Assembly (NCBI RefSeq): GCF_001954135.1
Contig: NZ_MBEQ01000109.1
Coordinates: 1 to 64,000 of the forward strand
Length of the DNA: 64,000 bases
Source: Mycobacterium sp. GA-1841
GTDB lineage: Bacteria; Actinomycetota; Actinomycetes; Mycobacteriales; Mycobacteriaceae
Reading direction: 5' to 3'
In this document: positions 16,748 to 24,093 of the stretch, piece after piece
Numbering within the stretch: position 1 is the first letter of the stretch
Layout: each line of letters begins with the position of its first letter
Translations under genes and position numbers: made by a program
The notes under the pieces: generated by a model
The model's database searches: none
What the model was told of the DNA's origin: nothing
Seen by the model: only the letters and a program-made list of their open reading frames with translations

Positions 16748-19036
16748 ATGGGAGTGGTCGTGACAACAGCAACTGCCCTCGACAACGAGGCGGCCCAGCG
16801 CATTGCCCTCGATGTCACCGGGATGTCGTGCGGAGCCTGCGCTGCCCGGGTGGAGAACAAACTCAACAAGATCGACGGCGTCCGCGCCTCAGTGAACTTC
16901 GCCACACGCGTTGCCACCGTGGAAGCCACGCCGGACGTCCGAGTCGACGAACTGTGTGCGGTCATCGAGCGGGCCGGCTACCAGGCGGCGCCCCGCACCG
17001 AGACCTCCACGACGGACGTCGATCCCGATGCCGACCATGCCCGTAGCCTGCTGCGCCGCCTCGCGATCGCGGCCGTGTTGTTCATCCCCCTCGCCGATCT
17101 GTCGGTGATGTTCGCCGTCGTGCCCGATACCCGTTTCACCGGGTGGCAATGGTTACTCACCGCGCTGGCCGCGCCGATCGTCACGTGGGCGGCATGGCCG
17201 TTCCACCGCAGCGCGCTGCGCAACGCCCGGTACGGCACCTCGACGATGGAGACCTTGATCTCCATCGGCGTCACCGCCGCCACCGTCTGGTCCATGTACA
17301 CGATCTTCTTCGACCATCAGACGTATCACGCGGCAGGCGTGTGGCAGGCGCTGCTCGGCAGTGACGCCATCTATCTCGAGGTGGCCGCGGGCGTCACCGT
17401 TTTCGTCCTCGCCGGCCGTTACTTCGAGGCCCGTGCCCGCTCGCGGGCCGGGGGAGCGCTGCGGGCGTTGGCCGCACTCGGCGCCAAGTCGGTGACGGTG
17501 CTGCTTGCCGACGGCAGCGAACTCGTGCTGCCCGCAGACGAACTCAAAGAGGGACAGCGTTTCGTCGTGCGTCCCGGTGAGGCCATCGCGGCCGACGGCC
17601 TGGTGGTGAGCGGGGCCGCCGCCGTCGACGTCAGTGCGATGACCGGAGAGTCGAAACCGGTGCAGACCCACGAAGGTTCGAGCGTGGTGGGCGGCACCGT
17701 GGTGCTCGACGGCCGACTGGTCGTGGAGGCGGCCGCGGTGGGACCCGACACCCGGTTCGCCGGGATGGTCCGCCTGGTCGAGCAGGCACAGGCGCAGAAG
17801 GCCGACGCCCAGCGGTTGGCTGATCGCATCGCCGCGGTGTTCGTGCCGTGTGTGCTGGTGGTCGCCGCGGTCACCGCCGCCGGGTGGCTGTTGGCCCTCG
17901 GCGACGTGCATCGGGCCGTATCGGCCGCCCTGGCGGTGCTGGTGATCGCCTGCCCGTGCGCGCTGGGCCTGGCGACGCCGACCGCGATGATGGTGGCCTC
18001 CGGGCGGGGCGCGCAGCTGGGGATCTTCCTCAAGGGACACCGTGCGCTGGAGGCGATCCGGGCCGTCGACACCGTCGTATTCGACAAGACCGGCACCTTG
18101 ACCACCGGAGCGCCAGAGGTGATCCGCGTCGTCGCGGCCGAGGGCTGGGACGCCGACGACGTCCTCGCCCGCGCGGCAGCGGTCGAGTCCGCGTCCGAAC
18201 ACCCGGTTGCGCATGCGATCGTCAGCGCCCGCGCCGGTCATGAGATCGCCGACGTGGCGGACTTTCAGGCGTTCGCCGGCCACGGGGTGAGCGGTTCGGT
18301 GGACGATGTTGCCGTGGCGGTCGGCCGTCCGGCCTGGGTGACCCGCGACCGGGTGGTGCCGGCGAACCTTGCCGCCGCGCGCCGGGCCGGTGAATCACAG
18401 GGCCAGACAGTGGTCTTCGTCGCCTGCGGCGCTACCGTGTGCGCGGCCATCTGCGTTGCCGACGCCGTCAAGGACTCGGCGGCCGGAGCCGTCGCACAAC
18501 TGCATGCCGAGGGCATGAAAACCATGTTGTTGACCGGTGACAACGCCGCCACCGCCGCCGCAATCGGTGCGGCGGTGGGCATCGACGACGTGGTCGCCGA
18601 GGTGCTCCCCGAGGACAAGGTCGGCGCGATCGAGAAACTGCGCGATCAGGGCCGGGTGGTGGCGATGGTCGGTGACGGTATCAACGATGGCCCGGCGTTG
18701 GCGTGTGCCGACCTCGGCCTGGCCATCGGCCGGGGCACCGATGTGGCCATCGGTGCGGCCGACATCATCCTGGTCCGCGACAATCTCGACTCGGTACCGC
18801 AGGCCCTGGGTCTGGCCCGGGCGACCATGCGAACCATCCGGGTCAACATGATCTGGGCCTTCGGCTACAACATCGCGGCGATCCCGATCGCCGCGGCCGG
18901 ACTGCTCAACCCGTTGATCGCCGGTGCGGCGATGGCGGTGTCGTCGTTCCTGGTCGTGTCCAACAGCCTGCGGTTGCGCAACTACGGCATGGTCCAGGCC
19001 AACCTGTTCGGTGTGACGGACGACGAATCCCGCTGA
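16748..19036 (+). CDS. ctpB: Cu(I)-type P1B ATPase, CtpB-like
   Basis: 762 aa from ATG 16748; GTG 16760 with GGGAG ahead is an equally credible start. HMA domain with GMSCGAC at about 23-90, then eight helices. TGES actuator motif, CPC in TM6 (VIACPCALG), DKTGTLT phosphorylation site, SASEHP nucleotide-binding HP motif and GDGINDGPAL hinge are all present. YN in TM7 (FGYNIAA) and MAVSS in TM8 mark the P1B-1 copper class. Long stretches resemble M. tuberculosis CtpB/CtpA. It has its own ECF promoter. Direction of transport is not certain: P1B-1 pumps export Cu(I) from the cytosol, here perhaps to cuproenzymes or to a secreted metallophore. Confidence 0.92.
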   Translation: MGVVVTTATALDNEAAQRIALDVTGMSCGACAARVENKLNKIDGVRASVNFATRVATVEATPDVRVDELCAVIERAGYQAAPRTETSTTDVDPDADHARSLLRRLAIAAVLFIPLADLSVMFAVVPDTRFTGWQWLLTALAAPIVTWAAWPFHRSALRNARYGTSTMETLISIGVTAATVWSMYTIFFDHQTYHAAGVWQALLGSDAIYLEVAAGVTVFVLAGRYFEARARSRAGGALRALAALGAKSVTVLLADGSELVLPADELKEGQRFVVRPGEAIAADGLVVSGAAAVDVSAMTGESKPVQTHEGSSVVGGTVVLDGRLVVEAAAVGPDTRFAGMVRLVEQAQAQKADAQRLADRIAAVFVPCVLVVAAVTAAGWLLALGDVHRAVSAALAVLVIACPCALGLATPTAMMVASGRGAQLGIFLKGHRALEAIRAVDTVVFDKTGTLTTGAPEVIRVVAAEGWDADDVLARAAAVESASEHPVAHAIVSARAGHEIADVADFQAFAGHGVSGSVDDVAVAVGRPAWVTRDRVVPANLAAARRAGESQGQTVVFVACGATVCAAICVADAVKDSAAGAVAQLHAEGMKTMLLTGDNAATAAAIGAAVGIDDVVAEVLPEDKVGAIEKLRDQGRVVAMVGDGINDGPALACADLGLAIGRGTDVAIGAADIILVRDNLDSVPQALGLARATMRTIRVNMIWAFGYNIAAIPIAAAGLLNPLIAGAAMAVSSFLVVSNSLRLRNYGMVQANLFGVTDDESR

Positions 19037-19048
19037 CGCACTCGCGTT

Positions 19049-21004
19049 TCAGCGCCTGCTGCGCGAAAGTTCCTGCAGCATCGCGTTGTAGGCGTCGAGG
19101 TCGTCGTCGTATCCCCGGTCACTGTGGCGATCCTGACGCGCTCCCATGCGGCGGTCCTGACGCGCCCACTGGGCCACCAGCGCCACCACCACGATGACCA
19201 CCGGCAACTCGCTCGATCCCCACGCGATCGCACCGCCGAGGTGCTGATCATCGGTAATGCTCTGCAGCCAGGGCAGATCGACGGATCGGTAGAAGCCCTC
19301 GCCCAGCGCCGAGCTCATCGTCATGGTGGCGATACCGAAGAAGGCATGGAACGGCATCACGGCGAACAACAGGCCCAGCCGCCCCAGGAACGGGAGCCGC
19401 CGCGGGCCTGGGTCGATGCCGATGATCCCCCAGTAGTACAGATAGCCGGTCAGCAAGAAGTGCACACTCATGAACTCGTGGCCCCAGTGGTACCGGATCA
19501 AGGTGTCGAACAGCGGAGTGAAGTAGACGAGGTACAGCGAGCCGACGAACAGGACGAATGCCGTCACCGGATGCGACAGGAACCGCGTCACCGGTGAATG
19601 GAGGAACCACATCAGCCATTCGCGCGGGCCCGGCGTCTGATCGTGCGAGGCCGCCGGCAGTACGCGAAGGGCGAGAGTGACGGGCGCGCCGAGCACCAGC
19701 AGCACCGGGATGAACATGTTCAGCGCCATGTGTTCGCCCATGTGGACGCTGAACATCGCCGACCCGTAGGCGCGCACACCGGAACTCGTGGTGATCAGCA
19801 GCGCTGCGCAGCCCAGTGTCCAGGCGATCGTGCGGCCCACCTGCCACTGATCGCCGCGCCGCCGCAGCCGCAGCACTGCGATCAGGTAGCCCAGCGCGAG
19901 CACGATCGCCGCCGTGCCGATCAGCGGATCGAACCGCCACTGTGTGATCAGGCTGAGCGCACTGGGCGGTGTGTCGAGCTGATAGCCGAGGAAGATGTCC
20001 CACGTGGTGAACGCGTGAGCGGTGAACCGGGGCGGGACGCTGTTGGCCGCGAGGGCCACGGCCGCGGCGACGACGATCATCGCCGCGGCAGACACTGTGT
20101 CCAGCCACCGCGTCGGGGCACGCCCGGTCCACAGCACCACGGCGTCGCTCAACCACACCAGTGCCGACAACGTCCCGGCGACCAGCACGGCCCACCCGTA
20201 GCCGGACGCCGACATCGGTGATCCGCCCAGCATCAGCGTCGCCAGCAGCGCGCCGTAGATGAGCGCGATCGCCCCGCACGCCAGTTGCACCACCTGAATC
20301 CGGCGGGGACGCGCATCGTCCCGCAGTCCGGCCGAGACAATCTTCGTGCCGGTCCACACCGCAAGCGCCACGGCGAACACGATCACGGCACTGGTGGCGA
20401 CGTCATGGTCGGGCCCCTGCCCGGCATTGCCGGTCACCGGAACCGCGATCACACCGATCAGGGCCGGCAACAACGCCACCCCGTGGCCCATCCAGCGGAG
20501 CGTGAACCGCACCCCAACTGCCAGCGTGAGGGCGCACAGCGCTGCCACGCACCATCCACGCGCCACTTCGGAGGCGGCGACGGCGCTGCCGAGACCCGGG
20601 CCGGACACAAGCCGGCCGAGCGGGATTCCCGAGTCCGCGGCCGCGCAGATGGCCACCATGGCGGTGGCCGCGCAGGCCCAAACGATGGCCATGCGTTCGA
20701 CGAGCACATGCACCGGGAACGACGACGCGTCGATCCGGCCGTCGTCGCGCGGCGTTGCCGTCGTCACGATCCAGACCAGCGCACCCAGACAGACGGCAGC
20801 GGCCAGGGAAGCGGTCCAGTGTCCGAGCAGCCGCGCGGCGTTGGTCGCGGCACCCGGATCTGCGATGCCCGCCGCAGCCAGGCGCTGCGCCCCGAGCGGC
20901 AACGCGCACAGCACCAACACTGCGGCACAACCCATCGCGGCACCACACAGCGTCACACGTGCCCACCACGCGGCGGCCGCACCGGATGTTCCCTCATGCG
21001 CCAT
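19049..21004 (-). CDS. CtaG/CopD-like membrane protein (Rv0102-like paralog)
   Basis: 651 aa from ATG 21004 (MAHEGTSG, GAAAGG upstream); an ATG at 21043 is also in frame. About fourteen membrane helices. The C-terminal half is a CtaG cytochrome-oxidase assembly (caa3_CtaG) domain: FSVHMGEHMALNMFIPVLLVLGAPVTLALR, HEFMSVHFLLTGYLYYW and DDQHLGGAIAW keep the His residues. The N-terminal half occupies the place of a CopD domain but has lost its key His residues when compared with the second copy at 62024 (GH replaced by GN, IHL by IVF). Convergent with the ATPase gene, 12 bp between stops. Rv0102 follows nrp in M. tuberculosis. No GGGAACT promoter; a palindrome lies upstream. Confidence 0.85.
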   Translation of the reverse strand: MAHEGTSGAAAAWWARVTLCGAAMGCAAVLVLCALPLGAQRLAAAGIADPGAATNAARLLGHWTASLAAAVCLGALVWIVTTATPRDDGRIDASSFPVHVLVERMAIVWACAATAMVAICAAADSGIPLGRLVSGPGLGSAVAASEVARGWCVAALCALTLAVGVRFTLRWMGHGVALLPALIGVIAVPVTGNAGQGPDHDVATSAVIVFAVALAVWTGTKIVSAGLRDDARPRRIQVVQLACGAIALIYGALLATLMLGGSPMSASGYGWAVLVAGTLSALVWLSDAVVLWTGRAPTRWLDTVSAAAMIVVAAAVALAANSVPPRFTAHAFTTWDIFLGYQLDTPPSALSLITQWRFDPLIGTAAIVLALGYLIAVLRLRRRGDQWQVGRTIAWTLGCAALLITTSSGVRAYGSAMFSVHMGEHMALNMFIPVLLVLGAPVTLALRVLPAASHDQTPGPREWLMWFLHSPVTRFLSHPVTAFVLFVGSLYLVYFTPLFDTLIRYHWGHEFMSVHFLLTGYLYYWGIIGIDPGPRRLPFLGRLGLLFAVMPFHAFFGIATMTMSSALGEGFYRSVDLPWLQSITDDQHLGGAIAWGSSELPVVIVVVALVAQWARQDRRMGARQDRHSDRGYDDDLDAYNAMLQELSRSRR

Positions 21005-21058
21005 TGTCGAACCGGCCTTTCGCCGCGGGAGCGGTCGAAACATCGCGGCCAGAAAAGT

Positions 21059-21077
21059 CTACGACAACATGTCGTAG
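21059..21077. promoter_or_regulatory. Inverted repeat CTACGACA-N3-TGTCGTAG, candidate operator
   Basis: Eight-base arms, perfect, three-base spacer, between the divergent CtaG-like and DUF5134 genes and 14 bp before the -35 of the latter. The shape recalls BlaI/CopY-type operators (TACnACA/TGTnGTA), but no such regulator gene is in the window, so the binder is unknown. Confidence 0.6.
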
Positions 21078-21090
21078 TGCCGGCCGGTGC

Positions 21091-21119
21091 GGGAACTTTC
21101 CCGACCGCGGCTGCGACCA
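21091..21119 (+). promoter_or_regulatory. ECF (SigC-type) promoter of the DUF5134 gene
   Basis: GGGAACT at 21091-21097, 16 nt, CGACCA at 21114-21119, followed by CTCAAGGAC as at the PPE promoter. Confidence 0.82.
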
Positions 21120-21174
21120 ACTCAAGGACGGGCCACACCCATCGGTGGCCGCGCCACGCACGAAGGAATTTCAC

Positions 21175-21810
21175 ATGATCGCCGATCTCGCACTCCGCTG
21201 GGTAGTGACGGTGCTGTTTGCGCTCAGCGCGGCTGAATGCGTCTACGCCTTCACTCGCTCCCACGAGCGTCCGAGCATCGCAGTGAGCCAGTTGCTGCAC
21301 TTGGCGATGGCGGTCGCGATGGTGGTGATGGCCTGGCCCCGCGGCGCCGAGTTACCCACCGTGGGCCCGATGTTCTTCTTCCTGGCGGCCGCCGTCTGGT
21401 TCCTGACCGGGGTGATGAGAATTGCCACGTCCGGCGACCGTCTGGTCAACGGCTACCACGCCGTCATGATGTCGGCGATGGTGTGGATGTACGCCGTGAT
21501 GAACGGCAATGTGCTTGTGGCTCACGGCGACCCGGTCATGACGGGACATGACGGGCATTCGATGCACATGGCGGCCCACACGGTGGAGGCCGTCTCGGCA
21601 ACCATGGAACATGGCGTAGCGCAGCCGATGTGGATCAACGCTGTCAACTGGACGCTCACCGTCGGGTTCGTGATCGCCGTCGCGGTCTGGCTGTACCGGT
21701 ATTTCGCGGGTCGTCAATCTTCGGAGATGCCGTCGTCCGGCCATTTCGGCATGCTGTGCCGGGCGATGATGGCCGCCGGAATGGCAGTCATGTTCGGCGT
21801 CATGGTGTAG
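21175..21810 (+). CDS. DUF5134 membrane protein with His/Met-rich loop
   Basis: 211 aa, ATG 21175 with GAAGGAA upstream. Five to six helices (starting LALRWVVTVLFALSAAECVYAF, then TVGPMFFFLAAAVWFLTGVM, AVMMSAMVWMYAVMNG, and two at the C-terminus). A loop at about 120-140 is dense in His and Met (HGDPVMTGHDGHSMHMAAH), which suggests copper binding in the periplasm. DUF5134 has no assigned function. Membership of the ECF regulon and the His/Met loop, shared in style with the PepSY protein, argue for metal handling. Confidence 0.8.
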   Translation: MIADLALRWVVTVLFALSAAECVYAFTRSHERPSIAVSQLLHLAMAVAMVVMAWPRGAELPTVGPMFFFLAAAVWFLTGVMRIATSGDRLVNGYHAVMMSAMVWMYAVMNGNVLVAHGDPVMTGHDGHSMHMAAHTVEAVSATMEHGVAQPMWINAVNWTLTVGFVIAVAVWLYRYFAGRQSSEMPSSGHFGMLCRAMMAAGMAVMFGVMV

Positions 21811-21814
21811 CGGG

Positions 21815-22540
21815 TCAGGCCGCCGGATCGTCGGCCGCACGCAGGTGGCGACGCCCGGGGGCGGCCGATTGCGATCCGTCGGCACCTTCGCCCACCGCGG
21901 GGGAGGGATCGCCGGGGCGAACCGTGCGTGACACCAGGATCGACGCGATCGCGGCCAGCGCCACCGGTAGATGACTCAGCACCCGTACCGCGGTCACCTG
22001 CCCGGCGAGGGCGTCTGTCACCACGTAGTAGCCGAGGAACCCGCAGTAGACCACCAGCACCGCGGCCAGACCCGGCGCGATCCGGCGGCGGAACGCCATG
22101 GCGATCGTGGTGATCCCCAGTGCGGCCGACCACGCCGTGGACTCGTTCAACAGATGCGCCCCGCTGGCCGAGCCGTGATGCGCCGCGACCATCCCGAAAT
22201 TCACACCCGCCGCTTGAGCGGCCGCAAGACCCAGCTGGACCACGCCGATGGCCACGATCGCGATGGACAACAGGTGCCGGCCCAACCAGTGGCCGAGGCG
22301 GGCCGGCGCACTCGTCCGGCGCTGCGCCGGCGCACTCACCGCACCGATGAGGGCGCCGTCAGCCAGGTCCCGGAACTTCCCCGCCAGCGCGCCGGCGCGG
22401 TCATACCAGTCGGTGCAGTCCTGGCAATCGCGAAGATGTTCGTCGACGCGTGCGGAGGGAACGGGCTCCCGTTCCCCGTCGAGGCGCGCCGAAAGCGCTT
22501 CTCGAGCCACCACACAGTCCACGAGCTCATTGTCCCGCAT
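21815..22540 (-). CDS. Zinc-finger membrane protein, candidate anti-sigma factor (Rv0093c-like)
   Basis: 241 aa from ATG 22540 (GAGG four bases upstream); ATG 22558 is possible. The N-terminus has the zf-HC2 signature of anti-sigma factors: Cys in LVDCVVAREALSARLDGE and H-x3-C-x2-C in EHLRDCQDC. Helices follow at about 85-110, 120-145, 150-175 and 185-205, so the zinc finger would face the cytoplasm. M. tuberculosis Rv0093c lies just upstream of the Rv0096-Rv0101 genes and has the same layout. Location at the end of the locus makes it the obvious candidate to hold the SigC-like factor, but it is 5 kb from the sigma gene and this is inference. Confidence 0.75.
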   Translation of the reverse strand: MRDNELVDCVVAREALSARLDGEREPVPSARVDEHLRDCQDCTDWYDRAGALAGKFRDLADGALIGAVSAPAQRRTSAPARLGHWLGRHLLSIAIVAIGVVQLGLAAAQAAGVNFGMVAAHHGSASGAHLLNESTAWSAALGITTIAMAFRRRIAPGLAAVLVVYCGFLGYYVVTDALAGQVTAVRVLSHLPVALAAIASILVSRTVRPGDPSPAVGEGADGSQSAAPGRRHLRAADDPAA

Positions 22541-22563
22541 CGGCCTCGGGAATTGCACATCCG

Positions 22564-23973
22564 CTACAGCGCCGGTGGGTAGGGCAGATTGCTGCTGGTC
22601 TGGGGATCGACGACCACCGGCCGGCCCACATACGGGAACGCCCGCTGGGGGCAGGCCGGTCGATCACAGATCCGACACCCCGCCCCGATCGGCACCGTGG
22701 CTGCCGGATCGCCGAGATCGATACCCACCGAGTAGACCAGCTTGTCGGCATGGGCCAGATCGCAGCCGAGGCCGATGGCGAAACTCTTGGCCGTGCCCAG
22801 GTAGCGGCTCGGCGCCGAGACGGACGTCCTCGCGATCCAGAAGTAACTGCGACCGTCGGGCATCTGGGCCACCTGGGTGAGAAATTCGCCGGGACGGGCG
22901 AATGCGTGGTGTACCACCCACAGCGGACAGTTGCCGCCGACCCGCGAGAAGTGAAACGCCGTGGCGGACTGGCGCTTCGAGATGTTCCCCGCGCTGTCGG
23001 TGCGGACGAAGATGAATGGGATACCGCGGGCCTCGGGTCGCTGCAGCGTCGACAACCGATGGCAGACGGTCTCGAATCCCATCTCGAAGCGGCGGGCGAG
23101 CTGATCGATGTCATAGCGCAACTCCTCGGCGGCGGCCAGGAACATGCGGTAGGGCAGCAGGAGTGCGCCGGCGAAGTAGTTGGCCAGCCCGATCCGGGCG
23201 ACCTCCCGTGCCTCTGGGCTCAACTGGTCATCGGTGGCGACGATGGCGGTGATCAATTCGGAATGCAGCAGCAGGGCGATCTGGGTGGCGAGTTGAAATG
23301 CGCGTTGACCGGGTAGCAGCCAGCGCGCCACATGCAAGGTTGCGGCCGCGGGGTGGTAACGGCGCTTCACGTTGGGGCCCAGGGCATCTCCGTCGTCCAC
23401 GATCACCGAGATGCCGAACTGTCCGGCCAGTAGGTCGGCCAGTTGCCGGTCGAGCCCCCCGATCTGCAGCCCGTGACGGATGAAGAGGTCTTCGGCGGCG
23501 CGGTCGAGCGCATCGACGTAGTTACGCCGGTCGTAGAAGAAGTCACGGACCTCTTCGAACGGCATCGGCTGCTGGGTACCGGCCTGCGCATCCAGGTTGG
23601 TCCGCCCGTGCACCGCCTCCAATTCGGCGGTGGCATCGTGCAACCGGCGGTGCAGGCTCACCATCGTCTGACCCACCTCGGGCATGCGGGCGACGAGTTC
23701 TTCGATCTGTGCGGTGGTGGCCGGGCCGTCGGCCAGGATCTCCCGCAGGTCGGCCACCAGCCGGGCGTCGGCATCGGGGGCGAAGTAGTGGGTGGGCAGA
23801 TCGAAACGATCGGACAGCGCCAACAACACCGGGACGGTGATCGGGCGTTGATCGTTCTCAAGTTGGTTGACGTAGCTCGTGGACAGACCCAGCGCACGCG
23901 CCAGCGCGACCTGCGTCAGGCCTCGCTCGTCGCGTAGCCGCCGGAGACGGGCGCCGGCGAATGTCTTGCTCAC
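22564..23973 (-). CDS. prpR: PrpR-type short-chain fatty acyl-CoA regulator
   Basis: 469 aa from GTG 23973; GTG 23985 is an alternative, and the open frame extending beyond it has no family support. Residues about 8-65 are an XRE helix-turn-helix (RLRDERGLTQVALARALGLSTSYVNQLEND). The middle is an ImmA/IrrE-like region and the C-terminal third is DUF2083, ending with GCRICDRPACPQRA, whose Cys residues bind an Fe-S cluster in M. tuberculosis PrpR. PrpR senses propionyl-CoA-type signals and activates prpDC and the glyoxylate shunt. It is divergent from prpD across a 120-bp region containing a RamB/PrpR-like box. Confidence 0.9.
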   Translation of the reverse strand: MSKTFAGARLRRLRDERGLTQVALARALGLSTSYVNQLENDQRPITVPVLLALSDRFDLPTHYFAPDADARLVADLREILADGPATTAQIEELVARMPEVGQTMVSLHRRLHDATAELEAVHGRTNLDAQAGTQQPMPFEEVRDFFYDRRNYVDALDRAAEDLFIRHGLQIGGLDRQLADLLAGQFGISVIVDDGDALGPNVKRRYHPAAATLHVARWLLPGQRAFQLATQIALLLHSELITAIVATDDQLSPEAREVARIGLANYFAGALLLPYRMFLAAAEELRYDIDQLARRFEMGFETVCHRLSTLQRPEARGIPFIFVRTDSAGNISKRQSATAFHFSRVGGNCPLWVVHHAFARPGEFLTQVAQMPDGRSYFWIARTSVSAPSRYLGTAKSFAIGLGCDLAHADKLVYSVGIDLGDPAATVPIGAGCRICDRPACPQRAFPYVGRPVVVDPQTSSNLPYPPAL

Positions 23974-23998
23974 CGCCGGTGACACTACTCCGATCGAC

Positions 23999-24017
23999 TT
24001 TCGCAACGTTCGCAAAA
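23999..24017. promoter_or_regulatory. PrpR/RamB-like box between prpR and prpD
   Basis: TTTCGCAACGTTCGCAAAA contains two direct TTCGCAA units, close to the TTTGCAAA/TTTGCGAA boxes bound by RamB/PrpR. It lies 26 bp upstream of the prpR start and 77 bp upstream of prpD. Confidence 0.6.
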
Positions 24018-24093
24018 GGGCTCGGCAAAGGACACAAAAATACGCATCTACCGGTGGTTTCGGTGATCGCAGCGGATGCGTACCGTGCGGAAT

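Noticed and set aside
19062..19090. GGAACTTTC on the minus strand at the 3' end of the CtaG-like gene
   Set aside because: No CGAC element downstream and no gene start in range.
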